Assembly: GCF_020567425.1 (NCBI RefSeq)
Contig: NZ_JAJCVJ010000001.1
Coordinates: forward strand, 434,001 to 498,000
Origin: Salinirubrum litoreum
GTDB lineage: Archaea; Halobacteriota; Halobacteria; Halobacteriales; Haloferacaceae
DNA: 64,000 nucleotides
Direction: 5' to 3'
Made by a program: the position numbers and the translations under genes. The notes below the pieces were generated by a model. The model saw nothing but the letters and a program-made list of their open reading frames with translations, made no database searches and was not told the DNA's origin. Of the stretch, positions 41,894 through 50,800 are shown piece by piece. The number at the start of each line of letters is the position of its first letter. Position 1 is the first letter of the stretch.

Positions 41894-43189
41894 TCAACGA
41901 TCGGGTGCGTCGTCCGTGTCGGTAGCTGTCGGCTCGTCGATCCACTCCATGTCTCCCGTCTCCGCTCCTCTCTCGCCGTCGCTCACGCTGTTCTCGGCGT
42001 CGCCCGTCCCCTCACCGTCTGCTGCCACACCGTCCACGTCTGCGTGCGGTTCGGTGCCTTCGATCATGTGCGTCGGGTCGACCGCGTAGGGTTGGATCGG
42101 CGTCCCGGCGATCAGTTCCGGCAGGACGATGCGCGCGAAGTGGACGACCAGGACGAGCAACATCGGCGCGAGGAAGATCCCGTACCACCCGAACAGTAGT
42201 GGGCCGAACGTGTAGGCGATCATCACCGCGCCGACGTGGAGACTCCGGCCGGAGACGTAGGGCCTGAGCACCAAGTCCGGAATCGTGTCGACGATCACGA
42301 ACGACACCCCGGCGAAGACGGCGACGAACCACAGCGCCTCCTGCTGACCGCCGAGGATAGCCACGAGACCCATGTACGCCGCGACCGGGACGTAGACGAG
42401 TTTCATCCCGACGACCGGGATGAGGCTGGCGACACCCGCGAGCAGGCCGACCAGCGCGGCCGCCGGGATGGCGACACCCTGTGGCGCGACGGTGTTCAGC
42501 AGTGAGTAGGCGATGACACCGATCGTCCCCGTCAGCACCGCGTTGAGGATGTTGCCGAAGAAGATGTTGTTGAAGTCGCGGTCCACCGCGCGGAGGTACG
42601 CCTCGAGGACGCCGGTGTCGTCCCCGAAGCGGCCCCGGACCCATCGGGCGAGTTTGTAGTCGTCCCGGAGGAGGTAGAACGCGAGCGCGAGCATCACGAA
42701 CAGGTGGATCGCACCGATGCCGACGAAGCTGATCGAGTCGCCGATCTGCCCGAGTGAGTTGAGGAGCGTCTCGACCGTCTGCTGGCTCACCAGCGCGTCC
42801 GGCCCGGACTCCCGGACGGTCTGGAACAGTTCGTCGGGACCGGAGACCGTCCCGGTCGCGTTGAGGTACGGCTGGAGTGCGGCGACGGTCGTCCCGCCCT
42901 CACCCCCGTTCAGATACGGTCTGATCTGCTGGAGGCCGACGGCCAGCGCGTACAGCATCAACAGCAGGGCGGGGAGTGCGAGCGCGAACAACGAGACGGC
43001 GGCCGCGAGGCTGGGCGGGCGGAGCCGACGCTTGAGTCGGCGGTGGATCGGCCGGGTCGCGTAGTAGATGAAGACGCCGAAGACGAACGTGCCGACGAAC
43101 GAGTAGAGGACGAACCCCAACGCGCCCACCAGCCCGAGTCCCAGCGCCCACCACGCGAGGCGCGACCGGTCCATGTCGAGGAGGGCCAT
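41894..43189 (-). CDS. AI-2E family transporter (UPF0118 permease)
   Basis: A 431-residue membrane protein with about eight helices. LAWWALGLGLVGALGFVLYS opens, and the family hallmark region GVAIPAAALVGLLAGVASLIPVVGMKLVY is present, followed by FVIVDTIPDLVLRPYVSGRSLHVG. The C-terminal 70 residues are acidic and disordered. Family members export small molecules such as AI-2, or act in Na+/H+ exchange; the substrate here is not known. A CTTTTTGG on the reverse strand at 43213-43220 is the likely TATA box. Confidence 0.9.
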   Translation of the reverse strand: MALLDMDRSRLAWWALGLGLVGALGFVLYSFVGTFVFGVFIYYATRPIHRRLKRRLRPPSLAAAVSLFALALPALLLMLYALAVGLQQIRPYLNGGEGGTTVAALQPYLNATGTVSGPDELFQTVRESGPDALVSQQTVETLLNSLGQIGDSISFVGIGAIHLFVMLALAFYLLRDDYKLARWVRGRFGDDTGVLEAYLRAVDRDFNNIFFGNILNAVLTGTIGVIAYSLLNTVAPQGVAIPAAALVGLLAGVASLIPVVGMKLVYVPVAAYMGLVAILGGQQEALWFVAVFAGVSFVIVDTIPDLVLRPYVSGRSLHVGAVMIAYTFGPLLFGWYGIFLAPMLLVLVVHFARIVLPELIAGTPIQPYAVDPTHMIEGTEPHADVDGVAADGEGTGDAENSVSDGERGAETGDMEWIDEPTATDTDDAPDR

Positions 43190-43261
43190 GCTCGAATGCG
43201 TGCGACCGGGGGCCAAAAAGCTGTCGTCAACCCGAGTTGTTCGGCGTAGGGGACACCTACT

Positions 43262-43277
43262 CGGTCGGTACCGACCG
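43262..43277. repeat. Perfect 16-base palindrome
   Basis: CGGTCGGTACCGACCG reads the same on both strands. It is between the divergent AI-2E permease and ileS genes, about 113-128 bases before ileS. It could be an operator or a cruciform; no flanking gene decides. Confidence 0.6.
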
Positions 43278-43358
43278 GTCTGCGACCGGCGGCCGACAGA
43301 TCGCGGGGGTACCTTCCGTCCCGCGAGTCGGTTCGACAGTCGCGGCGTCGGACCACCG

Positions 43359-43368
43359 TTTTGATATG
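43359..43368 (+). promoter_or_regulatory. TATA region of ileS
   Basis: TTTTGATATG lies 22-31 bases before the ATG at 43390. Confidence 0.5.
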
Positions 43369-43389
43369 CGCCGAACGTCAGATTCGGGT

Positions 43390-46300
43390 ATGGACGACGT
43401 GGACGACCAGTACAGCCCCGAGGACGTGGAGTCCTCGGTCGAGGCGTACTGGGACGACAACGAGGCCTACGACGCGACGGAGGAGGCACACGCCGACGAC
43501 CCGGCCTTCTTCTTCGTGGACGGGCCGCCGTACACCTCCGGACAGATGCACCTCGGGACGGCGTGGAACAAGACGCTGAAAGACGCCATCATCCGGTACA
43601 AGCGCATGGAAGGCCACCGGGTCACCGACCGACCGGGCTACGACATGCACGGCCTGCCCATCGAGGTGAAAGTCGAGGAGGAACTCGGCTTCGACTCGAA
43701 GAAGGACATCGAAGAACACGGGATGGAGGCGTTCATCGACGAGTGCAAGGACTTCGCGGAGCGCAACCGCGTCAAGATGGACGACGACTTCCAGTCCATC
43801 GGCGTCTGGATGGACTGGGACGACCCCTACAAGACCATCTCGCCGGAGTACATGGAGGCGACGTGGTGGGCGTTCCAGCAGGTCCACGAGAACGGTCTCG
43901 TGGAGCAGGGCAAACGCGCCATCAACCAGTGTCCGCGCTGTGAGACCGCCATCGCGGACAACGAGGTCGAGTACCACGAGATCGAGTCCCCGTCTATCTA
44001 CGTGAAGTTCCCTCTGCGCGACCGCGAGGGGAGCCTCGTCATCTGGACGACGACCCCGTGGACCGTCCCGGCGAACACCTTCGTCGCGGTGGACGGCGAG
44101 ATGACCTATCAGGCCGTCCGCGCGGAGAAGGACGGCGACTCGGAGGTCCTCTACCTCGCGGAACCGTGCGTCGAGGACGTCCTGAAGGAGGGTCGGTACG
44201 AGGACTACGAGGTCCTCGAGGAGTTCACCGGCGAGGACCTGGTGGGCTGGGAGTACGACCACCCACTCGCCGACGAGGTTCCCGACTACGCCGACTTCGA
44301 GGGTGCCGGACAGGTCTACACCGGCGACTACGTCGAAGCCGACCGAACTGGCCTGGTTCACTCTGCGCCCGGCCACGGGCAGGAGGACTTCGAGCGCGGG
44401 ACCGAACTCGGGCTGGACGTGTTCTCGCCCGTGCGCGGCGACGGCACCTTCACCGCCGAGGCCGGCACGTACGAGGGTCAGTTCGTCCGGGACGCGAACG
44501 ACGACATCATCGCCGATCTGGACGCGAACGGCTATCTGCTCGCCTCGGGCACCCACCACCACCGGTACGGGCAGTGCTGGCGGTGTGACACGGACATCGT
44601 CTTCCTCGCGACCGACCAGTGGTTCATCACGGTCACGGACATCAAAGACGAACTCCTCGACAACATCGGGGACAGCGAGTGGCACCCGCAGTGGGCCCGC
44701 GACAACCGATTCCGGAACTTCGTCGAGGACGCGCCGGACTGGAACGTCTCCCGCCAGCGCTACTGGGGCATCCCGCTCCCGATCTGGGTCCCGGCCGACG
44801 AGACCGGCCCGTTCTCCGACGACGAGATTCTGGTCGTCGGCACCCGCGAGGAACTCGCCGAGCGTGCCGATCAGGACGTCGACCCCGACGAACTGGACCT
44901 ACACCGACCCTCGGTCGACCCGCTGACGATCACCGAAGACGGGACGACTTACGAGCGCGTGCCGGACGTGTTCGACGTGTGGATCGACTCCTCGGTGGCG
45001 ACGTGGGGGACGCTGAATCACCCGTCTGCGGGCGCGGACAGCGAGTTCGACGACCTCTGGCCCGCCGATCTGATCGTCGAGGCGCACGACCAGACGCGCG
45101 GCTGGTTCTGGTCCCAGCTCGGGATGGGGACCGCCGCGCTGGGTGAGGTGCCCTACGACGAGGTGCTGATGCACGGCTTCGCCAACGACAAGGACGGCCG
45201 GAAGATGTCGAAGTCGCTCGGCAACATCGTCACACCTCACGAGGCCATCGAGCGTGCCGGTCGCGACCCGCTCCGGGCGTATCTGCTGAGCCACGACCAG
45301 CAGGGCGTCGACCTGTCGTTCGAGTGGGACGGCCTGAGCGACGTACAGCAGACGCTCAACATCTTCTGGAACGTCTTCCGGTTCCCGGTCCCGTACATGC
45401 GTCTCGACGACTACGATCCCAGCGAGGCCGACCTCTCGGACGGCGACCTGTCGGTCGTCGACGAGTGGGTCCTCTCGCGGCTCCAGACCGTCGAGCAGGA
45501 GATGAGCGACGCGTGGGACGACTACGAGGTCCACGAGGCGCTGAACACGCTCCTCGACTTCGTGACCGAGGACGTCTCCCGTTTCTACATCAAGGCCATC
45601 CGTCACCGGATGTGGGAGGAGGAAGACTCCCCGAGCAAGCGCGGCGCGTACGCCACGCTGTCGACCGTGCTGGGCGAGGTCGTGCGCCTGCTCGCGCCCT
45701 TCACGCCCTACGTCGCCGAGGAGGTGTACCAGCATCTCGATGGCTCGGCCACCACGGTCCACCAACTCTCGTGGCCCGAAGCCGACGCGGACCTGCGTGA
45801 CCCCGAACTGGAACGGAACGTCGCCGTCCTCCGGCAGGTCGAGGAGGCGGCCGCGAACGCCCGCCAGCAGGGCGGCCGGAAGCTCCGGTGGCCCGTCCCG
45901 CGCGTCGTCGTGGAGAGCGAGGACCCAGCAGTCCGCGAGTCGGTCGAAGCACTCGCGGACCTCCTCTCGGAGCGCGTCAACACCCGCGAGGTGCAGGTGA
46001 CCGACCGGTTCGGCGAACTCGTGCAGGTCGCCGAACCGGAGATGTCGGTCATCGGGCCGGCGTTCGGTGCGGACGCCCAGAAGGTGATGGCCGCAGTCGA
46101 GGGGGCGACCCGCGACGAACTCACCGAGGAGGGCTCCATCTTCGTGACGGTCGAGGGCGACGAGTACGAACTGACCGACGAGATGGTCGGCTGGCGCTCC
46201 GAACCGCCGGAGAACGTCTCCTCGGCCGACTTCGAGAACGGCACGGTGTACGTGGACACCTCGCTGACCGACGAGATCGAGTCGGAGGGGTACGCCCGCG

Positions 46301-46563
46301 ACATCGTCCGCCGGGTGCAGGAGATGCGCAAGCAACTCGATCTCGACGTCGAAGCGGAGATCAGGACCGCCGTCGCGGTCGCCGACGACCGGGTCGCCGG
46401 CTTCGTCGACGAGCACCGCGAGTTCATCGCCGAGGAGACCCGGACCGCCGAGTGGGCCGACGACACCGCCGACCTCGCTACCGTCGAGGAGTGGGAGGTC
46501 GAAGGTGTCGCGGTGACAATCGGCATCGAACGGGTCGCGGTGGACGAACAGACCGCCGACTGA
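43390..46563 (+). CDS. ileS: Isoleucyl-tRNA synthetase
   Basis: A 1057-residue class I synthetase. The HIGH-type motif is PPYTSGQMHLGTAWN (46-60) and KMSKS is at 605-609. Between them is the editing domain, preceded by a zinc-type pair in CPRCETA and followed by CWRCDTD. The C-terminal anticodon-binding and tail regions are complete. It charges tRNA-Ile and edits valine. The ATG at 43390 is supported by the TATA region; an in-frame start at 43237 is not. It is monocistronic. Confidence 0.97.
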   Translation: MDDVDDQYSPEDVESSVEAYWDDNEAYDATEEAHADDPAFFFVDGPPYTSGQMHLGTAWNKTLKDAIIRYKRMEGHRVTDRPGYDMHGLPIEVKVEEELGFDSKKDIEEHGMEAFIDECKDFAERNRVKMDDDFQSIGVWMDWDDPYKTISPEYMEATWWAFQQVHENGLVEQGKRAINQCPRCETAIADNEVEYHEIESPSIYVKFPLRDREGSLVIWTTTPWTVPANTFVAVDGEMTYQAVRAEKDGDSEVLYLAEPCVEDVLKEGRYEDYEVLEEFTGEDLVGWEYDHPLADEVPDYADFEGAGQVYTGDYVEADRTGLVHSAPGHGQEDFERGTELGLDVFSPVRGDGTFTAEAGTYEGQFVRDANDDIIADLDANGYLLASGTHHHRYGQCWRCDTDIVFLATDQWFITVTDIKDELLDNIGDSEWHPQWARDNRFRNFVEDAPDWNVSRQRYWGIPLPIWVPADETGPFSDDEILVVGTREELAERADQDVDPDELDLHRPSVDPLTITEDGTTYERVPDVFDVWIDSSVATWGTLNHPSAGADSEFDDLWPADLIVEAHDQTRGWFWSQLGMGTAALGEVPYDEVLMHGFANDKDGRKMSKSLGNIVTPHEAIERAGRDPLRAYLLSHDQQGVDLSFEWDGLSDVQQTLNIFWNVFRFPVPYMRLDDYDPSEADLSDGDLSVVDEWVLSRLQTVEQEMSDAWDDYEVHEALNTLLDFVTEDVSRFYIKAIRHRMWEEEDSPSKRGAYATLSTVLGEVVRLLAPFTPYVAEEVYQHLDGSATTVHQLSWPEADADLRDPELERNVAVLRQVEEAAANARQQGGRKLRWPVPRVVVESEDPAVRESVEALADLLSERVNTREVQVTDRFGELVQVAEPEMSVIGPAFGADAQKVMAAVEGATRDELTEEGSIFVTVEGDEYELTDEMVGWRSEPPENVSSADFENGTVYVDTSLTDEIESEGYARDIVRRVQEMRKQLDLDVEAEIRTAVAVADDRVAGFVDEHREFIAEETRTAEWADDTADLATVEEWEVEGVAVTIGIERVAVDEQTAD

Positions 46564-46702
46564 GCCAGCGACAGACTCGACAGGACCCTCTGCGACCGAC
46601 TCGTTCGGGTTCACCTTCGTCTCTCTCCGACACGTCCCCTCGACGACGACAGTCACGACCTTCTGACACGTCACCCTCCGAGTAGAAGCGGAATTCTGCG
46701 CG

Positions 46703-46710
46703 TACTTATG
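46703..46710 (+). promoter_or_regulatory. TATA-like element
   Basis: TACTTATG lies 25-32 bases before the ATG at 46735 and favours that start over the ATG at 46708, which lies inside this element. Confidence 0.4.
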
Positions 46711-46734
46711 TCTCTATCGGTGGTCTCTCCGGTC

Positions 46735-46992
46735 ATGCCTCTGCTCACGACACTCTGCCGGCGTGCGCCCTCGGCGGCCACCCGCCCGCGCGACTCTCTC
46801 GCCGACCTCCGCACCGCGATAGCCGGGACGACCGCGACGTTGCTCGCGCTTCCGGTCTACCTCCTGCTCGTCGGCGCGCTCTTGGCCGGTGTCCTCCCTG
46901 ACGGCCACCTCGGGACCGTCGCCGGCCTCCTCGCGCTGACGGCCGGTCTCCGACTCGCTGTCGGTGTGACCGACCTCTTCTCGTCGGCATAG
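46735..46992 (+). CDS. Small membrane protein, 85 aa
   Basis: Two hydrophobic segments (LLALPVYLLLVGALLAGVLP and LGTVAGLLALTAGLRLAVGV) follow a basic N-terminus (CRRAPSAATRPRDS). No function recognised. The alternative ATG at 46708 would add nine residues. It is convergent with the ABC permease gene. Confidence 0.55.
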   Translation: MPLLTTLCRRAPSAATRPRDSLADLRTAIAGTTATLLALPVYLLLVGALLAGVLPDGHLGTVAGLLALTAGLRLAVGVTDLFSSA

Positions 46993-47035
46993 CCGACCCG
47001 ACGTTCCGACACGAACTGGCAGACCGTCTCGACTC

Positions 47036-48181
47036 TCACTTCCGAAGGGCATCCACCGGTCGCTCGTTCGCCGCCTTCCACGCCGGGTACAACCCACTGA
47101 GCACGCTCGTCACGAGGCCGAAGCCCATCGCCAGCAGGACGTACAGCGCGTTCGTCGCGGTGAACGTCGCCAGCGGATCGTTCAACACGACCTGATTCAG
47201 GACCATCCCGGCACCGACCGAGAGGATCGCACCCACGACGCCGCCCGCGAGTCCGAGCAGGCCCGCCTCGACGAGGATCACCTTCACCACGTCGAACTTC
47301 TGGACGCCGACCGCCCGGAGGACGCCGATCTCCTCGCGGCGCTCGATGGTGCTCATCAGCATCACGTTCAGGATGCTCACGCCCGCGACGACCAGCGAGA
47401 TGGAGCCGACACCGATGAGAAAGGCGTTCAGGATGCCGAAGAACTGGTTGATCGACTCCGTGATCGCGCCCAACTCGAAGACGGTCACGCGTTGTTCCCG
47501 CCGGTTCAGCGACTCCCGGACCGCCATCGCGGTCGCGTTCGCCTCCTCGCCCGTCTCGGCGTTCACGACCACCTGCGAGAAGCCGTCCTCCTCGAAGTCG
47601 TTCGGCGGGACGATCACGGCGTTGTTCGGGTTCACCGGCGAGAAGCCGTCCTGCTGGACCAGCACGGCCTTCACCCGGTACGTCTGGCCGTCCAGTGTGA
47701 TGCTGTTGCCGGCCCGGATGCCGAACCGGTCGGCGACCGCCGCGCCGACGACTGCGCCCTCCCGCAGTTGGTCCGGCACGCGCCCACCCGAGGCCTCGTA
47801 CAGCGACCCGGGTGACTCCATCCCGTAGACCGTCACGACGCTCCTGTCACTCCCGCGTTCCAGCACCGACTGCCGCGTCTTCACCGGCACGACACTCGCC
47901 CCACCGGCCGCGCGTTCGATGTTCACCACGTCCCGGTCCGACAGTTCTTGCACCCCCTCGCTGAACGCGGGGGAGACGATCACTTCGCTCCCAATCTCGC
48001 CGAGCGAGGAAGTCGCGCCGGTCTGGAGGGTCGCACCGAACATCCCCAGCGAGGCGATGGCGAGGACGCCGATCACGATGCCGAGCACCGCCAACCCGGA
48101 CCGGAGGCTGTTCCGCGAGAGGTTCCGCCGGGCCATCAGCGTCGCCGGGAACCGGCGGGAGAGTCTATCGAGAAGCTTCAC
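47036..48181 (-). CDS. MacB/FtsX-like ABC transporter permease
   Basis: A 381-residue permease with GTG start overlapping the ATPase stop (GTGA). N-terminal helix (LAVLGIVIGVLAIASLGMFG), a 220-residue extracellular MacB_PCD domain, and three C-terminal helices (LIGVGSISLVVAGVSILNVML; LLGLAGGVVGAILSVGAG; YVLLAMGFGLVTSVLSGLYP). MSTIERREEIGVLRAVG is the FtsX signature. It couples ATP hydrolysis to extracytoplasmic work such as lipoprotein or peptide export. Last gene of a three-gene operon. Confidence 0.92.
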   Translation of the reverse strand: MKLLDRLSRRFPATLMARRNLSRNSLRSGLAVLGIVIGVLAIASLGMFGATLQTGATSSLGEIGSEVIVSPAFSEGVQELSDRDVVNIERAAGGASVVPVKTRQSVLERGSDRSVVTVYGMESPGSLYEASGGRVPDQLREGAVVGAAVADRFGIRAGNSITLDGQTYRVKAVLVQQDGFSPVNPNNAVIVPPNDFEEDGFSQVVVNAETGEEANATAMAVRESLNRREQRVTVFELGAITESINQFFGILNAFLIGVGSISLVVAGVSILNVMLMSTIERREEIGVLRAVGVQKFDVVKVILVEAGLLGLAGGVVGAILSVGAGMVLNQVVLNDPLATFTATNALYVLLAMGFGLVTSVLSGLYPAWKAANERPVDALRK

Positions 48182-49143
48182 GTCCCGTAGTCGTCCTCCT
48201 CCGTCCGGATCAGCCCGTCCACGAGGTTGATCGTCCGGTCGGCGTACTTCGTCACCTGCGAGTCGTGGGTGACCGCGATGACGGCCACGTCGTCCTCCTC
48301 CTTGATGCGGGTGAACTCCTCCAGGATCGTACGACCGGTCTCCCGGTCGAGGTTCCCGGTCGGTTCGTCGGCCAGCAGGATGCGGGGTCGGTTCACCAGC
48401 GACCGCGCGATGGCGACGCGCTGTTTCTGGCCGCCGGACAACTGGTTCGGTCGGTGTTCGAGTCGGTCGCCCAGTCCGACCCGCGAGAGGAGGTCGATGG
48501 CCCGGTCGTGGGCGGTCGGGTCGTCGTCGAACAGCGTCGGCACTTCGACGTTCTCGGTCGCCGTGAGCGTCGGGATGAGGTAGAAGTTCTGGAAGACGAA
48601 GCCGATGGAGCGTTTCCGTTCCAGCGTCATCTCCTCGTCCGAGAGGTCGGTCACGTCACGCCCGTTCAACAGCACGACGCCCTCGGTCGGTGCGTCGAGG
48701 AGACCGAGCACGTTCAGCATCGTGGACTTGCCACTGCCGGAGGGACCCATGATGGCGACGAACTCGCCGGGGCGGGCCACGAAGTCGATCCCCTTCAGCG
48801 CCTCGACGATTTCGCCGCCGGTGTCGTACCGTTTTCTGACGCCTCGGAGTTCGATCACCGGGTCGACATCTGCGAAGTCGTCGGTGTCGATCTCGTCTGC
48901 ACGTTCGCTCGTCTCCTCCTCGTCGCCGGTCTCGTGTTCGTCTGCGTCTGCAGTCCCGAGGTCTTCCTCGTCGTCGACCACCGGTTCCGCTGCGTCTGCG
49001 ACCTCGGCGTCTCCCTGCTCGCCGGTCTCGGCCACCGCGTTCACGTCTTCAGGGTCGTCGGTCTCGGCAACCGCGTTCACACCTTCAGCGTCGTCGCTCT
49101 CGGCCAGTACGTCCTCGACGGACCACTCGTCGTCCCGGCTCAT
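48178..49143 (-). CDS. MacB/LolD-type ABC transporter ATPase with acidic N-terminal extension
   Basis: A 321-residue protein whose last 225 residues are an ABC ATPase: Walker A GPSGSGKST, signature LSGGQKQRVAIARSL, Walker B ILLADEPTGNLD. The first 95 residues are Asp/Glu/Ala-rich with repeats of VNAVAET; typical family members start near the segment PVIELRGVRKRY. The extension may be disordered and regulatory. Starts in ATGA overlap with the CARDB protein gene; the permease follows. Confidence 0.92.
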   Translation of the reverse strand: MSRDDEWSVEDVLAESDDAEGVNAVAETDDPEDVNAVAETGEQGDAEVADAAEPVVDDEEDLGTADADEHETGDEEETSERADEIDTDDFADVDPVIELRGVRKRYDTGGEIVEALKGIDFVARPGEFVAIMGPSGSGKSTMLNVLGLLDAPTEGVVLLNGRDVTDLSDEEMTLERKRSIGFVFQNFYLIPTLTATENVEVPTLFDDDPTAHDRAIDLLSRVGLGDRLEHRPNQLSGGQKQRVAIARSLVNRPRILLADEPTGNLDRETGRTILEEFTRIKEEDDVAVIAVTHDSQVTKYADRTINLVDGLIRTEEDDYGT

Positions 49144-50615
49144 CGGCGGTTCCGGTAGAACAGGTAGCCGACCAGCGCGAGCCCGGCGACGATCACGACG
49201 CCCCCGCCGAGCACCAGCGGGAGCGAGAACCCCGTCTGTTGCTGTTGTGACTGTTGGGCTGGCTGGGCGTTCACGTCCGACACGTCCACCTCGACCACCT
49301 CCGAGACTCTGCTCCCGTCGGCGATGTAGCTGATCCTGACCGGGACCGTCTCGGTGCCGGCGTCCACGTCGGCGTAGAGGTCGAACGACACGAAGTCGCT
49401 CGCCGGGACGGTACCGACGAAGTACTCGCGGTAGGGGCGGGCCGGCCGTACGCCGTCTGCCGGGACCACCGAGAGGACCACGCTGTTCACCTCGCCGAGG
49501 CCGACGTTGCTCGCGCTCCCGGTGAGGTGGAGCCGACCACCTTCGGTCTCCACGTCCACGCCGGTCAGCGAGACACGACCGGGGTTCGCCGCGTAGGCCA
49601 GCGTCGTCGTCGCCTCGCCGGCCTGTCCCCCGGTCTCGTAGTCGGCGACGACGCGCAGGTCGCTCGTTCCCTGCCCGGAGACGTTCACCAGCACGGTGTC
49701 GCTCGTCCGGGCCGGGAGGTCCGGCGCGGAGGTTCGACCGACGACCTGGCCGTCTCGTTCGAGTCGGACCGTCAGTTCGGACAGCGGCGCGTTGCCGAAG
49801 TTCGACACGTCCACCGCGACCGGGGGCCGGGTGCCGTCGCCTCTGACCTCGGCCGCGACCGACACGTCCTCGTCGAGTTCGGCCACGTCGAGCGTCCGCG
49901 TCTCCGAGACGACACGGCGACTCCCCTCGTCAGTCAGGTACGACAGCGTGGCGTTCAGCGTCCCGTCGCCCGCCGCCTCGGGCGTCGCCTCGAACCGGAA
50001 GGTCCGCTCTGCACCGCTGTCGAGACGCGGCGAGACGCGGGTGTCGTTGGCGACCCGCATCCGCTCGCCGGCCAGCGTCAGTCGGAGGTTGTTCGCGGTG
50101 TCGGCCTCGCCGTTCGAGACCGTCACGCGCACCGGCACCTCGTCGCCAGCCACCGCGTCCTCTGCGTCGATGGAGAGTCGCGGGCCACTGTCACGGACGC
50201 GGATGGCGACCGGATACCGGAGTTGGAGCGGTTCGCCGCCGCTCTGGCCGTAGACGACGAGTCGGAGGTTCCGGACGCCCGATTCGCGGAACTTCACCGT
50301 CAGGGGCACGTCGACGGAACCGCCGGGCGGGACCGTGCCAACGTCGCGGACACGGGCGTACTCCTCGAACTGGCCGGGGCCGCTTCTGAGTGCGACCGCG
50401 TTGATCCGGTACGTGGCGGAGGGTTCGCTGGCGGTGCCGGCACCGTTCCGTATCGTGGTGGTGAAGGTGATCAGTTGGCCGGGGGCTGGCTGGTCGTCCG
50501 AAACGGTAACGTCGGTGATCGACACCTGCGCGGACTGCGCGACCGCGAACCCGGAGACCGACAGCGACGACGCGACTAGGAGGACCGTGAGGAGGAGGAC
50601 GGCGGGGCGTTTCAT
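49140..50615 (-). CDS. Secreted CARDB-like multidomain surface protein with C-terminal anchor
   Basis: A 491-residue protein. Sec signal (LLLTVLLVASSLSVSGFAVAQ), then about four Ig-like/CARDB domains (QVSITDVTVSDDQPAPGQLITF; PRLSIDAEDAVAGDEVPVRVTV; VDVSNFGNAPLSELTVRL; VSLTGVDVETEGGRLHLTG). A Gln-rich linker (QPAQQSQQQQ) leads to a C-terminal membrane helix and YRNRR stop-transfer. It heads the operon and may be the extracytoplasmic partner of the MacB-like ATPase and permease. Confidence 0.88.
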   Translation of the reverse strand: MKRPAVLLLTVLLVASSLSVSGFAVAQSAQVSITDVTVSDDQPAPGQLITFTTTIRNGAGTASEPSATYRINAVALRSGPGQFEEYARVRDVGTVPPGGSVDVPLTVKFRESGVRNLRLVVYGQSGGEPLQLRYPVAIRVRDSGPRLSIDAEDAVAGDEVPVRVTVSNGEADTANNLRLTLAGERMRVANDTRVSPRLDSGAERTFRFEATPEAAGDGTLNATLSYLTDEGSRRVVSETRTLDVAELDEDVSVAAEVRGDGTRPPVAVDVSNFGNAPLSELTVRLERDGQVVGRTSAPDLPARTSDTVLVNVSGQGTSDLRVVADYETGGQAGEATTTLAYAANPGRVSLTGVDVETEGGRLHLTGSASNVGLGEVNSVVLSVVPADGVRPARPYREYFVGTVPASDFVSFDLYADVDAGTETVPVRISYIADGSRVSEVVEVDVSDVNAQPAQQSQQQQTGFSLPLVLGGGVVIVAGLALVGYLFYRNRR

Positions 50616-50769
50616 CTACCGTACGTCTTCAGCCACCGGCGGCAAATAGTTGTGGGACGGAACGCCGGCGAGTCGTCGGAATCGCCGATCCCGCCGAGAC
50701 GAGGTCGGTCGTCGTTCGTCGCCTGTCGCTCTCGCTCCGTCGTCGCCACCGATCACGCTCGCCCGGAGA

Positions 50770-50777
50770 TTTTTATG
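50770..50777 (+). promoter_or_regulatory. TATA box of Hel308-like gene
   Basis: TTTTTATG is 24-31 bases before the GTG at 50801 and justifies this non-ATG start. Confidence 0.6.
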
Positions 50778-50800
50778 CGGCTCCGGCACCACCTACCGGT

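Noticed and set aside
44899-46674. Minus-strand frame of about 591 codons across ileS
   Set aside because: Antisense shadow of ileS.
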